Of a stretch of DNA of 50,391 nt, positions 24,015 to 31,808 are shown piece by piece (positions within the stretch are counted from its first letter, which is position 1; the number at the start of each line of letters is the position of its first letter). The DNA comes from CAYSCW01 sp964449165 (GTDB lineage Bacteria; Acidobacteriota; Aminicenantia; Aminicenantales; Aminicenantaceae), in contig CAYVAT010000024.1 in the NCBI GenBank assembly GCA_964449165.1, positions 1-50,391 of the forward strand. Reading direction: 5' to 3'. The translations under genes and the position numbers were made by a program. Under the pieces are notes generated by a model. The model was not told the DNA's origin. It ran no database searches and saw nothing but the letters and a program-made list of their open reading frames with translations.

Positions 24015-24866
24015 CTACTCTCTTTTCACTCTTCTCAACCTGTATCTGACGATAATAACGGCCAGATTCATCATCAGGATCAGCAGGAGAAGCACTAAAG
24101 CTGTCCCGTAAGCCAAAGGCCTGACCTGGGAGATTGCATGATGCTGAGTGGCCATCACATACAGATGGTAGGGCAACGCCATGAACTGGTCTCCCAAAGA
24201 TTTGGGCAGGAAGGGAAGATAGAAGGCAGCCCCAGTAAACATGATTGGAGCTGTCTCCCCTGCTGCCCTGGCTAGACCCAAAACCGTTCCGGTCAGCATC
24301 CCTGGTAGGGAGTAAGGGAGTACGTTTGTCCTAATGCTCTGCCACTGGGTCGCTCCCAAAGCCAGAGCTCCCTCCCGGTAGGAATTGGGGATGGCTTTTA
24401 ACGCTTCTTCACTGGCAGTGATGGTCCAGGGGAGAGTCAAAAGCCCCAGTGTCAAACCCGCAGAGAGAATGGATGTTCCAAGCCTCAAGATGTTGACAAA
24501 TAGAATCACTCCAAACAGACCATAGACAATGGAAGGAACACCCGAAAGGTTGCGGATGGAAAGACGGATAATCCTCGTCAACCGGGTTTGTTTGGCATAC
24601 TCATTCAAATAAATGGCGGTGAACATCCCCATGGGCACAGCCAGGATTGCGGTTATGATGGTCACAAGGAATGTACCAACGATGGCCGGGAAAATGCCCC
24701 CTTGTGTCATTCCCCGGCGAGGGGCCTGGGAAAGAAATTCCCAACTGATGACTCCTCCGCCTTTGCTTCCGATATCATAGAGAAAAAGCAACAGAACAGC
24801 GAGTACCGTGTAGAGGCATACTCTCAAGAAGAAAAAACCCAGAAATTGTGTGATTTTCTTATTCAT
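24015..24866 (-). CDS. pstA: Phosphate ABC transporter permease PstA
   Basis: 283 residues with six hydrophobic spans. The EAA-type cytoplasmic loop EALKAIPNSYREGALALGAT contacts PstB. Its ATG overlaps the pstC stop by 4 bp, so the two are translationally coupled. With PstC it forms the inner-membrane phosphate channel. Confidence 0.96.
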   Translation of the reverse strand: MNKKITQFLGFFFLRVCLYTVLAVLLLFLYDIGSKGGGVISWEFLSQAPRRGMTQGGIFPAIVGTFLVTIITAILAVPMGMFTAIYLNEYAKQTRLTRIIRLSIRNLSGVPSIVYGLFGVILFVNILRLGTSILSAGLTLGLLTLPWTITASEEALKAIPNSYREGALALGATQWQSIRTNVLPYSLPGMLTGTVLGLARAAGETAPIMFTGAAFYLPFLPKSLGDQFMALPYHLYVMATQHHAISQVRPLAYGTALVLLLLILMMNLAVIIVRYRLRRVKRE

Positions 24867-25774
24867 AGCTCTCTCTCTTGGTATTTATGAAGAATGATGT
24901 CCGAGATCAAGTTCACTGCAAATGTTATGAGAAAAAGGACAAGACCGATGGCAAAAAGAGCATAGTAATGAGTGGTATAATAAGGGACTTCACCCAGCTC
25001 AATGGCAATAGTGGCGGTCATGGTTCGGATTGAACTGAGGAAACTCCGTGGAAAAGCAGGCGCATTTCCGGTAGCCATGAGCACTGTCATCGTCTCGCCG
25101 ATTGCCCGGCCCATGCCCAGCATCACGGCTGCGATGACTCCTGAAAGAGCTGCTGGAATTTTAATCCGGACAAGCGTCTGCCAGCGCGATGCTCCCAAGG
25201 CCAGCGAAGCTTCACTGTATGCCCGGGGCACAGCATTGAGCGAATCCTCTGAAATGCTTATGATGGTGGGCAGTGCCATGATAGCCAACAGAATCGATCC
25301 GTTGATGGCATTCAGGCCGTTGCTGAGCCCGAAGATTTTAGCTATGGCCGGGCCAAAAAGAACAATGCCCAAAAAGCCCACAACAACAGAAGGAATACCA
25401 GCTAAGATCTCTACGATGGGTTTGACTATCTCTCTGACTCTCCAGTGAGCCACATCCGAAAGATAGGAAGCCACTCCTATGCCTATGGGCACAGCTATGG
25501 CCAGTGCACCAAAGGTCACCATCAATGTGCTGACTACCATGGAGAGGATGCCGTATTGCGGCTTGACAGGAGAAGTCGGATCCCAGTTTTTGCCGAGGAA
25601 AAATTCTTTAATATCAACCTCTCTGAATGCAGGAATAGATGTGTAGAGAAGAAAGAAAAAAATGCCTATCAAGATGGCGACTGCCAGAATTCCGTTGGTG
25701 AAAAAAAAAGCGCGGATAGCTGATTCTTTGAGCTTGACCCAGCTTGTTCTTTTCATCTTGATATAAGATAGCAC
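24863..25774 (-). CDS. pstC: Phosphate ABC transporter permease PstC
   Basis: 303 residues, six predicted membrane spans. The first span is preceded by a short basic tail, and the EAA loop reads DSLNAVPRAYSEASLALGAS. The reading frame opens with GTG at 25774; ATG at 25756 (six codons later) is equally likely because neither has a clear ribosome binding site. It follows pstS by 84 bp and overlaps pstA by 4 bp. Confidence 0.95.
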   Translation of the reverse strand: MLSYIKMKRTSWVKLKESAIRAFFFTNGILAVAILIGIFFFLLYTSIPAFREVDIKEFFLGKNWDPTSPVKPQYGILSMVVSTLMVTFGALAIAVPIGIGVASYLSDVAHWRVREIVKPIVEILAGIPSVVVGFLGIVLFGPAIAKIFGLSNGLNAINGSILLAIMALPTIISISEDSLNAVPRAYSEASLALGASRWQTLVRIKIPAALSGVIAAVMLGMGRAIGETMTVLMATGNAPAFPRSFLSSIRTMTATIAIELGEVPYYTTHYYALFAIGLVLFLITFAVNLISDIILHKYQEREL

Positions 25775-25858
25775 AGTGATCGTCGATTGTGTAAAAAAAA
25801 AGAAAGGTGGCCGGGCAGAATGAAGGTAAACACTCTGCCCAGCTAATCTCTACAGAAA

Positions 25859-26755
25859 TTATTTCATATTCTTCTTGTTCTCCTCTTGATAGTTAGATCC
25901 GATAGGGAAAAAACCTTCGCTCTTTATGATTTTCTGCCCTTGTTCACTGATCTCAAACTTGATGAAATCCAAAACAGCACCTTGCGGCATCCCAGCCGAG
26001 GATTGGAAGAGAGGACGGGCCACAGGATAATCACCCGAATCGACTGCCGCTTTATCAAGAGGTGAATAGGCATTTGAGCCATTATTTTTGGCCACCTTCA
26101 AGATCATTATGCCTTTCCTCACCGTTCCATCGGAGTTCAATGTGTAGCCAACACCAACATAGCCGATGCCATATTTATCTTTGGTTACACCTTCAACGAT
26201 CTGGGCATTCCCGTTCATCCGCTTCATATCCTGAGAATAATTCTGATTTCCCAGAACATGTTCCTGAAAGAAGACATAGGTCCCGGAATTGGATTGCCTT
26301 CCATAAAGAGAAACAGGCCAGTCCGGTCCACCCACTTCCTTCCAGTTGGTGATATCTCCTCTGTAGATAGCCCCGATCTGGTCCATGACCATCTCGCTGA
26401 CCGGATTGTTCTCATTAACAATAACACTTAGACCATCCACAGCGATGATGAACCTGTGGGGGATGGTTCCTCTATCCTCGGCCATCTTAATTTCTTTGTC
26501 TTTCATCGGCCGGGAATGGTTGGCAATATCGCATGTGCCGTTGATCAAAGCAGCAATACCTGTCCCCGAACCCCCTCCCAGAACGGCGATTGGATTATGA
26601 GGGTTCTTTTCCATGTAAGCTTCTGCAAGAACCTGGACCAGGTTCACCATGGTGTCTGAGCCCTTAACCTGGATCATCTTCTTCTTGGCAAACACAGGAC
26701 CCGCAGCTAGAAGGCTCAAACATACAAAACCAATCAATACTCTTCTAAAATTCAT
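25859..26755 (-). CDS. pstS: Periplasmic phosphate-binding protein
   Basis: 298 residues with a signal peptide (FVCLSLLAAGPVFA). Phosphate-binding loops are GSDTMVNLVQ, LGGGSGTGIAALINGTCDIA and SNSGTYVFFQ. This is the PBP2/PstS-type fold, and the GSDTM/SGTG pattern is that of the family common outside enterobacteria. It delivers phosphate to PstCA. It lies 15 bp after the porin gene, so the porin and pst genes form one Pho-controlled unit. Confidence 0.95.
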   Translation of the reverse strand: MNFRRVLIGFVCLSLLAAGPVFAKKKMIQVKGSDTMVNLVQVLAEAYMEKNPHNPIAVLGGGSGTGIAALINGTCDIANHSRPMKDKEIKMAEDRGTIPHRFIIAVDGLSVIVNENNPVSEMVMDQIGAIYRGDITNWKEVGGPDWPVSLYGRQSNSGTYVFFQEHVLGNQNYSQDMKRMNGNAQIVEGVTKDKYGIGYVGVGYTLNSDGTVRKGIMILKVAKNNGSNAYSPLDKAAVDSGDYPVARPLFQSSAGMPQGAVLDFIKFEISEQGQKIIKSEGFFPIGSNYQEENKKNMK

Positions 26756-26770
26756 AACTTAACCTCCATT

Positions 26771-27844
26771 TTAAAATTTAAACCAGACTGTGAAGTTGGC
26801 ATAGACATCCTCTGAAGGCTTTTCCCCTTCATCAGGATCGCCGTAGAAGACATACTTGATGTTAGGGATAAGCCAGACATTCTTGGCTGCATTCCAGCTT
26901 ATTCCGGCGATGATTAGGTTAAAAGGGGCACCTGGATTATTGGCAAAGGGAATATAATCAATGCCTGTTCCCTTGAAGTTGGACTCGAATCCATCACCGA
27001 ACATTCTATCATAGCGGGCGATGAGATCTACATCCTTGGCTGCTTTGAACACGCCAAAAGCAGAAACGATGTCGTAGTTGTTTTTCAAGTCGTCACCATC
27101 CTCGACTTTTTGTTTGAAATGCCTCCTTGCATACAGCAGTCCTACTCTTCCCCAGTCTCCCTGGTAAGCGCCAAATCCCTGATAGAGATAGTACCTCTTC
27201 TCCAGGGCAGCATGCTCATAATCGCCGTAGACCTCAAGAGTCAGGCCATTGGCAGGCTTGAAAGCAAGTGAACCATAGATCCTCTTACCCTGGTCAGTCT
27301 CTCCCTTATTGGAAGCGCCGTTACCGAACAGGAAGTAGTAGTTAACGGCTTTCCCTTCATCCAGGTGGCCTTTAAGGCCGATACCAAAATCTCTGGAAGA
27401 TGCGAGCTTCATCAAATCAAGAGGGGTTTTCTCCAAGGATCTGTAGCCCCAGATATCCTCGATGTTATGCCCGAATGTGGGAGTAGAGACTATGCCGAAA
27501 AGAACTTCTTGTCCGCCTGTTTTATAGCTCAGATATGCATCCTTCACGACTGCTGACAATGTCGCACTGGAGTCGAAGGGGAGTTTCCCGGGGGAATTCA
27601 TCTCGAACCTGAGTCGGACTTTGATGTTGTCGGCGAGCTGGGAGTCCGCCGTAAAATAAATTCTGCGGAACCAGAAGCCATGACGACCCTCAACCCCACC
27701 ATCATCGATATTCCCGGAGTTGTGGTTAAGAACATAGTAGTACTCACCAATCATGTAGCCCTTGATCTTGACCTGTGATTGAGCCAGGTGCGGAAGAAGG
27801 GCGATCGAAAGTGCTATCAACAGAAGGGTGTTCCATTTTTTCAT
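26771..27844 (-). CDS. Outer membrane beta-barrel porin, probably phosphate-selective
   Basis: 357 residues from ATG 27844, chosen because AGGAG is 7 nt upstream and the sequence then opens with a signal peptide (MKKWNTLLLIALSIALLPHLAQS). The rest is alternating beta-strand (VKIKGYMIGEYYYVLNH, KVRLRFEMNS, LTLEVYGDYEH), ending in the outer-membrane signal FTVWFKF with a terminal Phe. It resembles OprO/OprP- or DUF3373-like barrels. Phosphate or phosphate-ester specificity is inferred from its place between the Pho box and pstS, not from binding residues. Confidence 0.88.
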   Translation of the reverse strand: MKKWNTLLLIALSIALLPHLAQSQVKIKGYMIGEYYYVLNHNSGNIDDGGVEGRHGFWFRRIYFTADSQLADNIKVRLRFEMNSPGKLPFDSSATLSAVVKDAYLSYKTGGQEVLFGIVSTPTFGHNIEDIWGYRSLEKTPLDLMKLASSRDFGIGLKGHLDEGKAVNYYFLFGNGASNKGETDQGKRIYGSLAFKPANGLTLEVYGDYEHAALEKRYYLYQGFGAYQGDWGRVGLLYARRHFKQKVEDGDDLKNNYDIVSAFGVFKAAKDVDLIARYDRMFGDGFESNFKGTGIDYIPFANNPGAPFNLIIAGISWNAAKNVWLIPNIKYVFYGDPDEGEKPSEDVYANFTVWFKF

Positions 27845-27909
27845 TTGATTACTCCTTTTCAATTTTGTGCTTCTCATTCATTCAATCTCCTCACTCAAAT
27901 TTCTTCCCC

Positions 27910-27969
27910 ATTATCGGCGTTCTCTGTTAATGAAAAATAAAATTTCTGTTAATTTTTGGTTAATTTTTA
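27910..27969 (-). promoter_or_regulatory. Pho box and -10 of the porin-pst operon
   Basis: On the plus strand GTTAA begins at 27926, 27948 and 27959, all in register on an 11-bp period, with a decayed unit at 27937. The last two units are GTTAATTTTTG and GTTAATTTTTA. Read in the direction of transcription they are TTAAC direct repeats. The final unit ends exactly 10 bp before GATAAT (27915-27910), the spacing at which PhoB replaces -35 recognition. Start of transcription would be near 27903, 59 nt before the ATG. Confidence 0.78.
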
Positions 27970-28036
27970 GGAAATCAGGGACTTGTACCGATTTCCTGAG
28001 ATCGGGGTACAGCCCCTTGAAATCCTGAGGTTAAAA
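27970..28036 (-). other. Structured phoR-porin intergenic segment
   Basis: Just past the phoR stop, imperfect inverted segments are present: GTACCGAT near 27986-27993 against ATCGGGGTAC near 28001-28010, and GGAAATC against GATTTCC. They could slow or terminate phoR transcription, but there is no T-run, so the call is weak. Confidence 0.3.
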
Positions 28037-29761
28037 TCAGGCAGGTAAAAAAACGGTGAATTTGGTTCCCTTTCCTGGAGTACTCTCCACCCTCACTTCA
28101 CCATTATGCATGAGAACTATATGTTTAACGATAGAAAGACCCAACCCAGTCCCCCCTAACCTTCTGGAGCGGGACTTGTCTATAACATAAAATCTTTCGA
28201 ATATTCGAGGCTGCTGCTCTTCAGGAATGCCAATTCCAGTATCCTCGACTTCAACGGAAACCTTTCCATCTGCTTTCTTCAAAGAAATGGAGATGGTGCC
28301 CTTTTCTGTGTATTTTACCGCATTATCTACGATGTTCATCAACATCTGTTCCAGTTTAAAAGAATCACCCTTGATGATGGGAATATCATCCTCGGCTGAA
28401 AACTCCATTTTCAGGTCTTTCTCTTTTATTTTTTGCTCGAATATTCTCAAGACATTCTCCATCAATTTCTTCAGATTAACATCTTCTACTTCTAGCTTCA
28501 CTTCTTTTTCTTCCACTTCTGAAAGAAAAAGCAGATCCTTGACAATGTTGATCAGCCGATCGGTATGTCTTTTAATAATCTCGACATAGCCCAGGTATTT
28601 GTCATCGACCTCTTCCTCCAAGGTTTCAACAAATCCTTTGATAGCTGTCAAGGGCGTTCTCAGCTCATGGGAGACATTCATGACAAAATCTTTTTTTATC
28701 TTCTCCACTCTTTTGATTTCAGTTATGTCATGAAAGGTGATAACCACCTCTTCTCCGGTCTCCAAGAGCGCTGCGCTGCAGAGAAGAATTCTCTGGACAA
28801 ACGCTATTTCTCTGGCAAGGCTTCTCTTTTCCTCCATAACCATCTTTACCAGATCATTAAATTCAGACTCTCTTAAAACTTCCCAATAAAATTTTTCTTC
28901 CGTAAAGCCGGTATGAGTCAACTTTCTGAAACTATCGTTGCAGAACAGTATTTTTCCATTCTGATCCAGAACCAATAGACCCTCTTCCATCGAGGAAAGA
29001 ATGCCGTTAAGTTCTTTTTTCTGACGTGATAGCTCTGTAAATAAGTATTTCATGCGTTCTGTCATGAAGTTGAATCCTTCCGCCAGCTCTCTCAGTTCGT
29101 CGCGATTCTTCAAGAAAACCTTTGTGTTGAAATCTCCAGCGGCAACCCGCTTGGAAGCATCGCTCAGCTCTTTTATGGGACGAGTGAGTGTTCGGGAAAA
29201 CACAAGCGCCCCCATCAACGAAACAAGAGTGATTATTAAAATGATCTTACCGATATCCATCCTTAAACTGGAAAGGAGTTTGTTGATATCTTCTACAAAC
29301 AGACTGACTCGCAGGACATGGGAAATCTTCCCCTTTCTTTCTATTGGTAAACCCACATATAACATTTCCTTTTTGACAGTTTTGCTGTAGCGCAAAGACT
29401 GGCCGATTTGGGCCCTAAAGGCAGTGGATATCTCAGGGCGCGACCTGTGGTTCTCCATCACTGCCGGATCTTCCTCAGAATCAGCCAACACAACTCCTTT
29501 CCTGTCGATAACAGTGATTCTTGTATTGATCTCTTTTCCGAATATCTTGACAAAGGCATCCATTTCTTCAAAACGCTCATCATCCAAGAAAGGAATGATT
29601 TTCAGTTTCAAGGAGCTGCCGAGGTGTTCGAGATCACGGGAAAAAGTGTCCAGGTAAAAGTTCTTTATAAGGTGAGAAGAGAATACAAAAAAGAGGGCTG
29701 TCAGGACAATGATGATCAATAAATATCCGCCAAAAACTTTGAGCAGAATAGAACGCTTCAT
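28037..29761 (-). CDS. phoR: Phosphate-sensing histidine kinase PhoR
   Basis: 574 residues from the ATG at 29761, whose ATGA overlaps the phoB stop; an in-frame reading 54 codons longer would lie inside phoB. Order: membrane span (about 8-30), periplasmic sensor domain (about 31-160), second span (about 168-190), HAMP (about 190-245), PAS (about 255-350), HisKA with the phosphorylated His in NVSHELRTPLTAIKG, then an ATPase domain with NIVDNAVKYTEKG, DTGIGIPEE and GGTGLGLSI. It senses phosphate status through PstSCAB/PhoU and phosphorylates PhoB. Confidence 0.94.
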   Translation of the reverse strand: MKRSILLKVFGGYLLIIIVLTALFFVFSSHLIKNFYLDTFSRDLEHLGSSLKLKIIPFLDDERFEEMDAFVKIFGKEINTRITVIDRKGVVLADSEEDPAVMENHRSRPEISTAFRAQIGQSLRYSKTVKKEMLYVGLPIERKGKISHVLRVSLFVEDINKLLSSLRMDIGKIILIITLVSLMGALVFSRTLTRPIKELSDASKRVAAGDFNTKVFLKNRDELRELAEGFNFMTERMKYLFTELSRQKKELNGILSSMEEGLLVLDQNGKILFCNDSFRKLTHTGFTEEKFYWEVLRESEFNDLVKMVMEEKRSLAREIAFVQRILLCSAALLETGEEVVITFHDITEIKRVEKIKKDFVMNVSHELRTPLTAIKGFVETLEEEVDDKYLGYVEIIKRHTDRLINIVKDLLFLSEVEEKEVKLEVEDVNLKKLMENVLRIFEQKIKEKDLKMEFSAEDDIPIIKGDSFKLEQMLMNIVDNAVKYTEKGTISISLKKADGKVSVEVEDTGIGIPEEQQPRIFERFYVIDKSRSRRLGGTGLGLSIVKHIVLMHNGEVRVESTPGKGTKFTVFLPA

Positions 29762-30444
29762 TCTTCCAGTTTGTAACCCACTCCCCTGACGTTTTTGATG
29801 AAGCGGGCTGCTTTTGCCAGCTTTTCTCTGAGATGGTTGATATGGACATCCACTGTCCTGTCCAATACAGCCTTTTCCTCCCCCCAGAGATGATCGAGGA
29901 TCTGATCCCTGGTGAAAACCCATCCCTTTTTTGTTGCCAATAGATGCAATATCTTAAACTCACTCAGGGTCAAGCTGATTTTCTCTCCGCTCACATAGAC
30001 CTCATGCTTTAACGGATGGATAACAAGAATATCTCCGATCTTTATTCTCTCCTCATCTCTTTCTTGGCTTGGCCTTCGCAACACAGCCTTGACTCTGGCC
30101 ACCAGTTCGTTAGGAGAGAAAGGTTTAGTTATGTAATCATCAGCGCCCAGTTCCAGTCCTAGAATTTTATCTGTTTCGGTTCCTTTGGCAGTTAGCATGA
30201 TGACGGGAATCGTGGAATATTCATCCTCTTTTTTTAAATATTTGCAGACATCCAAACCGTCTGCATCGGGTAACATCAAATCGAGAATGATGAGGTCCGG
30301 CTTTTTTGATGCGATGGATTTCAGAAAATATCCTGCTTCTAAGTATCCCCTGACTTCAAACCCAGCTCTCTTGAGATGCAAGGAGACGAGCTCGACAATA
30401 TCAGGCTCGTCATCGACGATGGCGATCAATTTTTTCAATCGCAC
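29758..30444 (-). CDS. phoB: Phosphate response regulator PhoB
   Basis: 228 residues. The receiver domain has acidic pocket DDE near 11-13, phospho-acceptor Asp in LILDLMLPDADG, and Lys in ITKPFSP. An OmpR-type winged helix follows (LTLSEFKILHLLATKKGWVF, ending VRGVGYKLE). The start is unclear. GTG at 30444 is only 3 nt from GAGG; TTG at 30438 has better spacing (7-9 nt). It presumably binds the 11-bp repeats upstream of the porin gene. phoR is coupled through ATGA. Confidence 0.95.
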   Translation of the reverse strand: MRLKKLIAIVDDEPDIVELVSLHLKRAGFEVRGYLEAGYFLKSIASKKPDLIILDLMLPDADGLDVCKYLKKEDEYSTIPVIMLTAKGTETDKILGLELGADDYITKPFSPNELVARVKAVLRRPSQERDEERIKIGDILVIHPLKHEVYVSGEKISLTLSEFKILHLLATKKGWVFTRDQILDHLWGEEKAVLDRTVDVHINHLREKLAKAARFIKNVRGVGYKLEE

Positions 30445-30499
30445 TCACCTCTTGTTTACGAATTGCGGCCTGAATCGAAATCCTTCACCTGGTATGTGC

Positions 30500-30528
30500 A
30501 TTATACATTTTCATCCTGGAAGATACAA
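30500..30528 (-). promoter_or_regulatory. phoB-phoR promoter
   Basis: TTGTAT (30528-30523), a 17-bp spacer, then perfect TATAAT (30505-30500), giving a leader of about 50 nt. No clear 11-bp Pho repeats were seen around it. Confidence 0.6.
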
Positions 30529-30554
30529 TTTCATTCTCTCAGATGGTCTCTGTA

Positions 30555-30670
30555 AAGGATGGATAGGAACCAATGCTTTATTCAAGACTGTCCTAATTAG
30601 GCGTCGGTTCCTGTCCATCCGAAGCCCATAGTGGTGGGTGGGAGGGTCTTGGCGAGGATGGATGGGAACC
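30555..30670 (+). repeat. Repeat family A, copy 2 (complete)
   Basis: Most complete copy. The left arm (30557-30576) and right arm (30601-30620) are inverted over 20 positions with 17 identities, enclosing a loop of about 24 nt. A G-rich stretch GGTGGGTGGGAGGGTCTTGG follows (from 30632). A second direct copy of the arm starts at 30655, 99 bp after the first. It lies between the divergent phoB gene and the exported-protein gene. Confidence 0.85.
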
Positions 30671-30686
30671 GCCGCCCCCTGCCTGC

Positions 30687-30715
30687 TTGCACAACCAACC
30701 TGCTTCATTTAGAAT
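30687..30715 (+). promoter_or_regulatory. Promoter of the 30742-33822 gene set
   Basis: TTGCAC (30687-30692), a 17-bp spacer, then TAGAAT (30710-30715), immediately right of repeat A copy 2. The leader would be about 20 nt with AGGAGG 5 nt before the ATG at 30742. Confidence 0.55.
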
Positions 30716-30741
30716 ATGTTCAAAAATCTGAGGAGGCAGCG

Positions 30742-31794
30742 ATGAAAACGGTCCGCTCAGCAATGTATCGGACGGCTTTGCTCTTTTTTTTATTATCTTT
30801 TCTTAACTCCGCTTCCTTCTCCGAGCTCTCAGTGAAAGAGATTGTGGAAAAAAACATTCAAGCGGCAGGGGGAAAAGAAGCTCTGGCCCAGGTTAAAAAT
30901 TTCTCTTTTCAAGCAGGTTCAAGAACATACTATCTTTCTTCTTCAGGAGAGATGAAAATCACAGAGGGAAAAAAGCCGGTGATCACGGAAGTGATCCTGG
31001 TGGATAAGGAAAAAGCCAGGAGAAACTGCTTTAATATTCTCAGCGAATACGAAGGCATGGAGAAAGCAACTTACCAGATAATGGCGAAGCTACGCAGCGG
31101 CCTGTTCACGCTTGCCCATTTTGCGGATCAACTTAAGTTTCAGGGCTCAACAACTTTTGGTCCCAAAAAGCACTACATGCTCACATCCAAAGTCGACGAT
31201 TTGGAGGTGGAGTTTTACCTAGACCCAGATGACTATTCTCTCAAAAGAGTGGTGATGAAAGGTTATGATGCGGAAAACAACAAGTACGAAGTAAACCACG
31301 ACTTCGGTCCTTACCAGGAAACAGCCGGCATAAGGATTCCCTCTTCCTGGTTCCGATCCCAAGTAGGCACAAGGGGACAACTCCATGAAATAACCGATGT
31401 GAAGCTTAATCCTGCTTTAGATAAAGATTTCTTCTCAACATTAGCGGTGAATGTAGGGGAAGTTGGAATAGCGAAAGGAGTACTGAGCGGAAATGTCGTT
31501 GAATTTACTTTTCAACGTGGGATGCTCATAATCGGCACCAACTGGACAGAAAAATGCATGCAGGGTGCTGGATTTAAGGCAAAAGATAAACTCATCCTTC
31601 AGGTCAATGACAGAGAGATCGAGGTCGACTTCTATGATGCATCCCCTTCCAGGGGCGAGGTCGGCCCCGGAGCAAAATTTATCTTGCCCAATCGTCGAAG
31701 CGAAAATTATCTGATCTACCTCTGGTCTCAGGAATATCAGAAACTGGCAGAAGAATTAGGACCACTTTTGCCCATCCGACTCAAGAGAAAATAA
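30742..31794 (+). CDS. Exported LolA-like protein, unknown function
   Basis: 350 residues from ATG 30742 (AGGAGG at 30731-30736, spacing 5). A longer frame from 30631 would begin inside repeat A and is rejected. A signal peptide (YRTALLFFLLSFLNSASFS) precedes SVKEIVEKNIQAAGGKEALAQVK, an opening typical of LolA/outer-membrane-lipoprotein-sorting-like beta proteins. The C-terminal 100 residues (FQRGMLIIGTNWTEKCMQGAGFKAKDK onwards) look like a separate small PDZ-like domain. It is followed after 14 bp by the aldo-keto reductase gene. I cannot assign a substrate. Confidence 0.75.
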   Translation: MKTVRSAMYRTALLFFLLSFLNSASFSELSVKEIVEKNIQAAGGKEALAQVKNFSFQAGSRTYYLSSSGEMKITEGKKPVITEVILVDKEKARRNCFNILSEYEGMEKATYQIMAKLRSGLFTLAHFADQLKFQGSTTFGPKKHYMLTSKVDDLEVEFYLDPDDYSLKRVVMKGYDAENNKYEVNHDFGPYQETAGIRIPSSWFRSQVGTRGQLHEITDVKLNPALDKDFFSTLAVNVGEVGIAKGVLSGNVVEFTFQRGMLIIGTNWTEKCMQGAGFKAKDKLILQVNDREIEVDFYDASPSRGEVGPGAKFILPNRRSENYLIYLWSQEYQKLAEELGPLLPIRLKRK

Positions 31795-31808
31795 AAAGGA
31801 GAACAACA

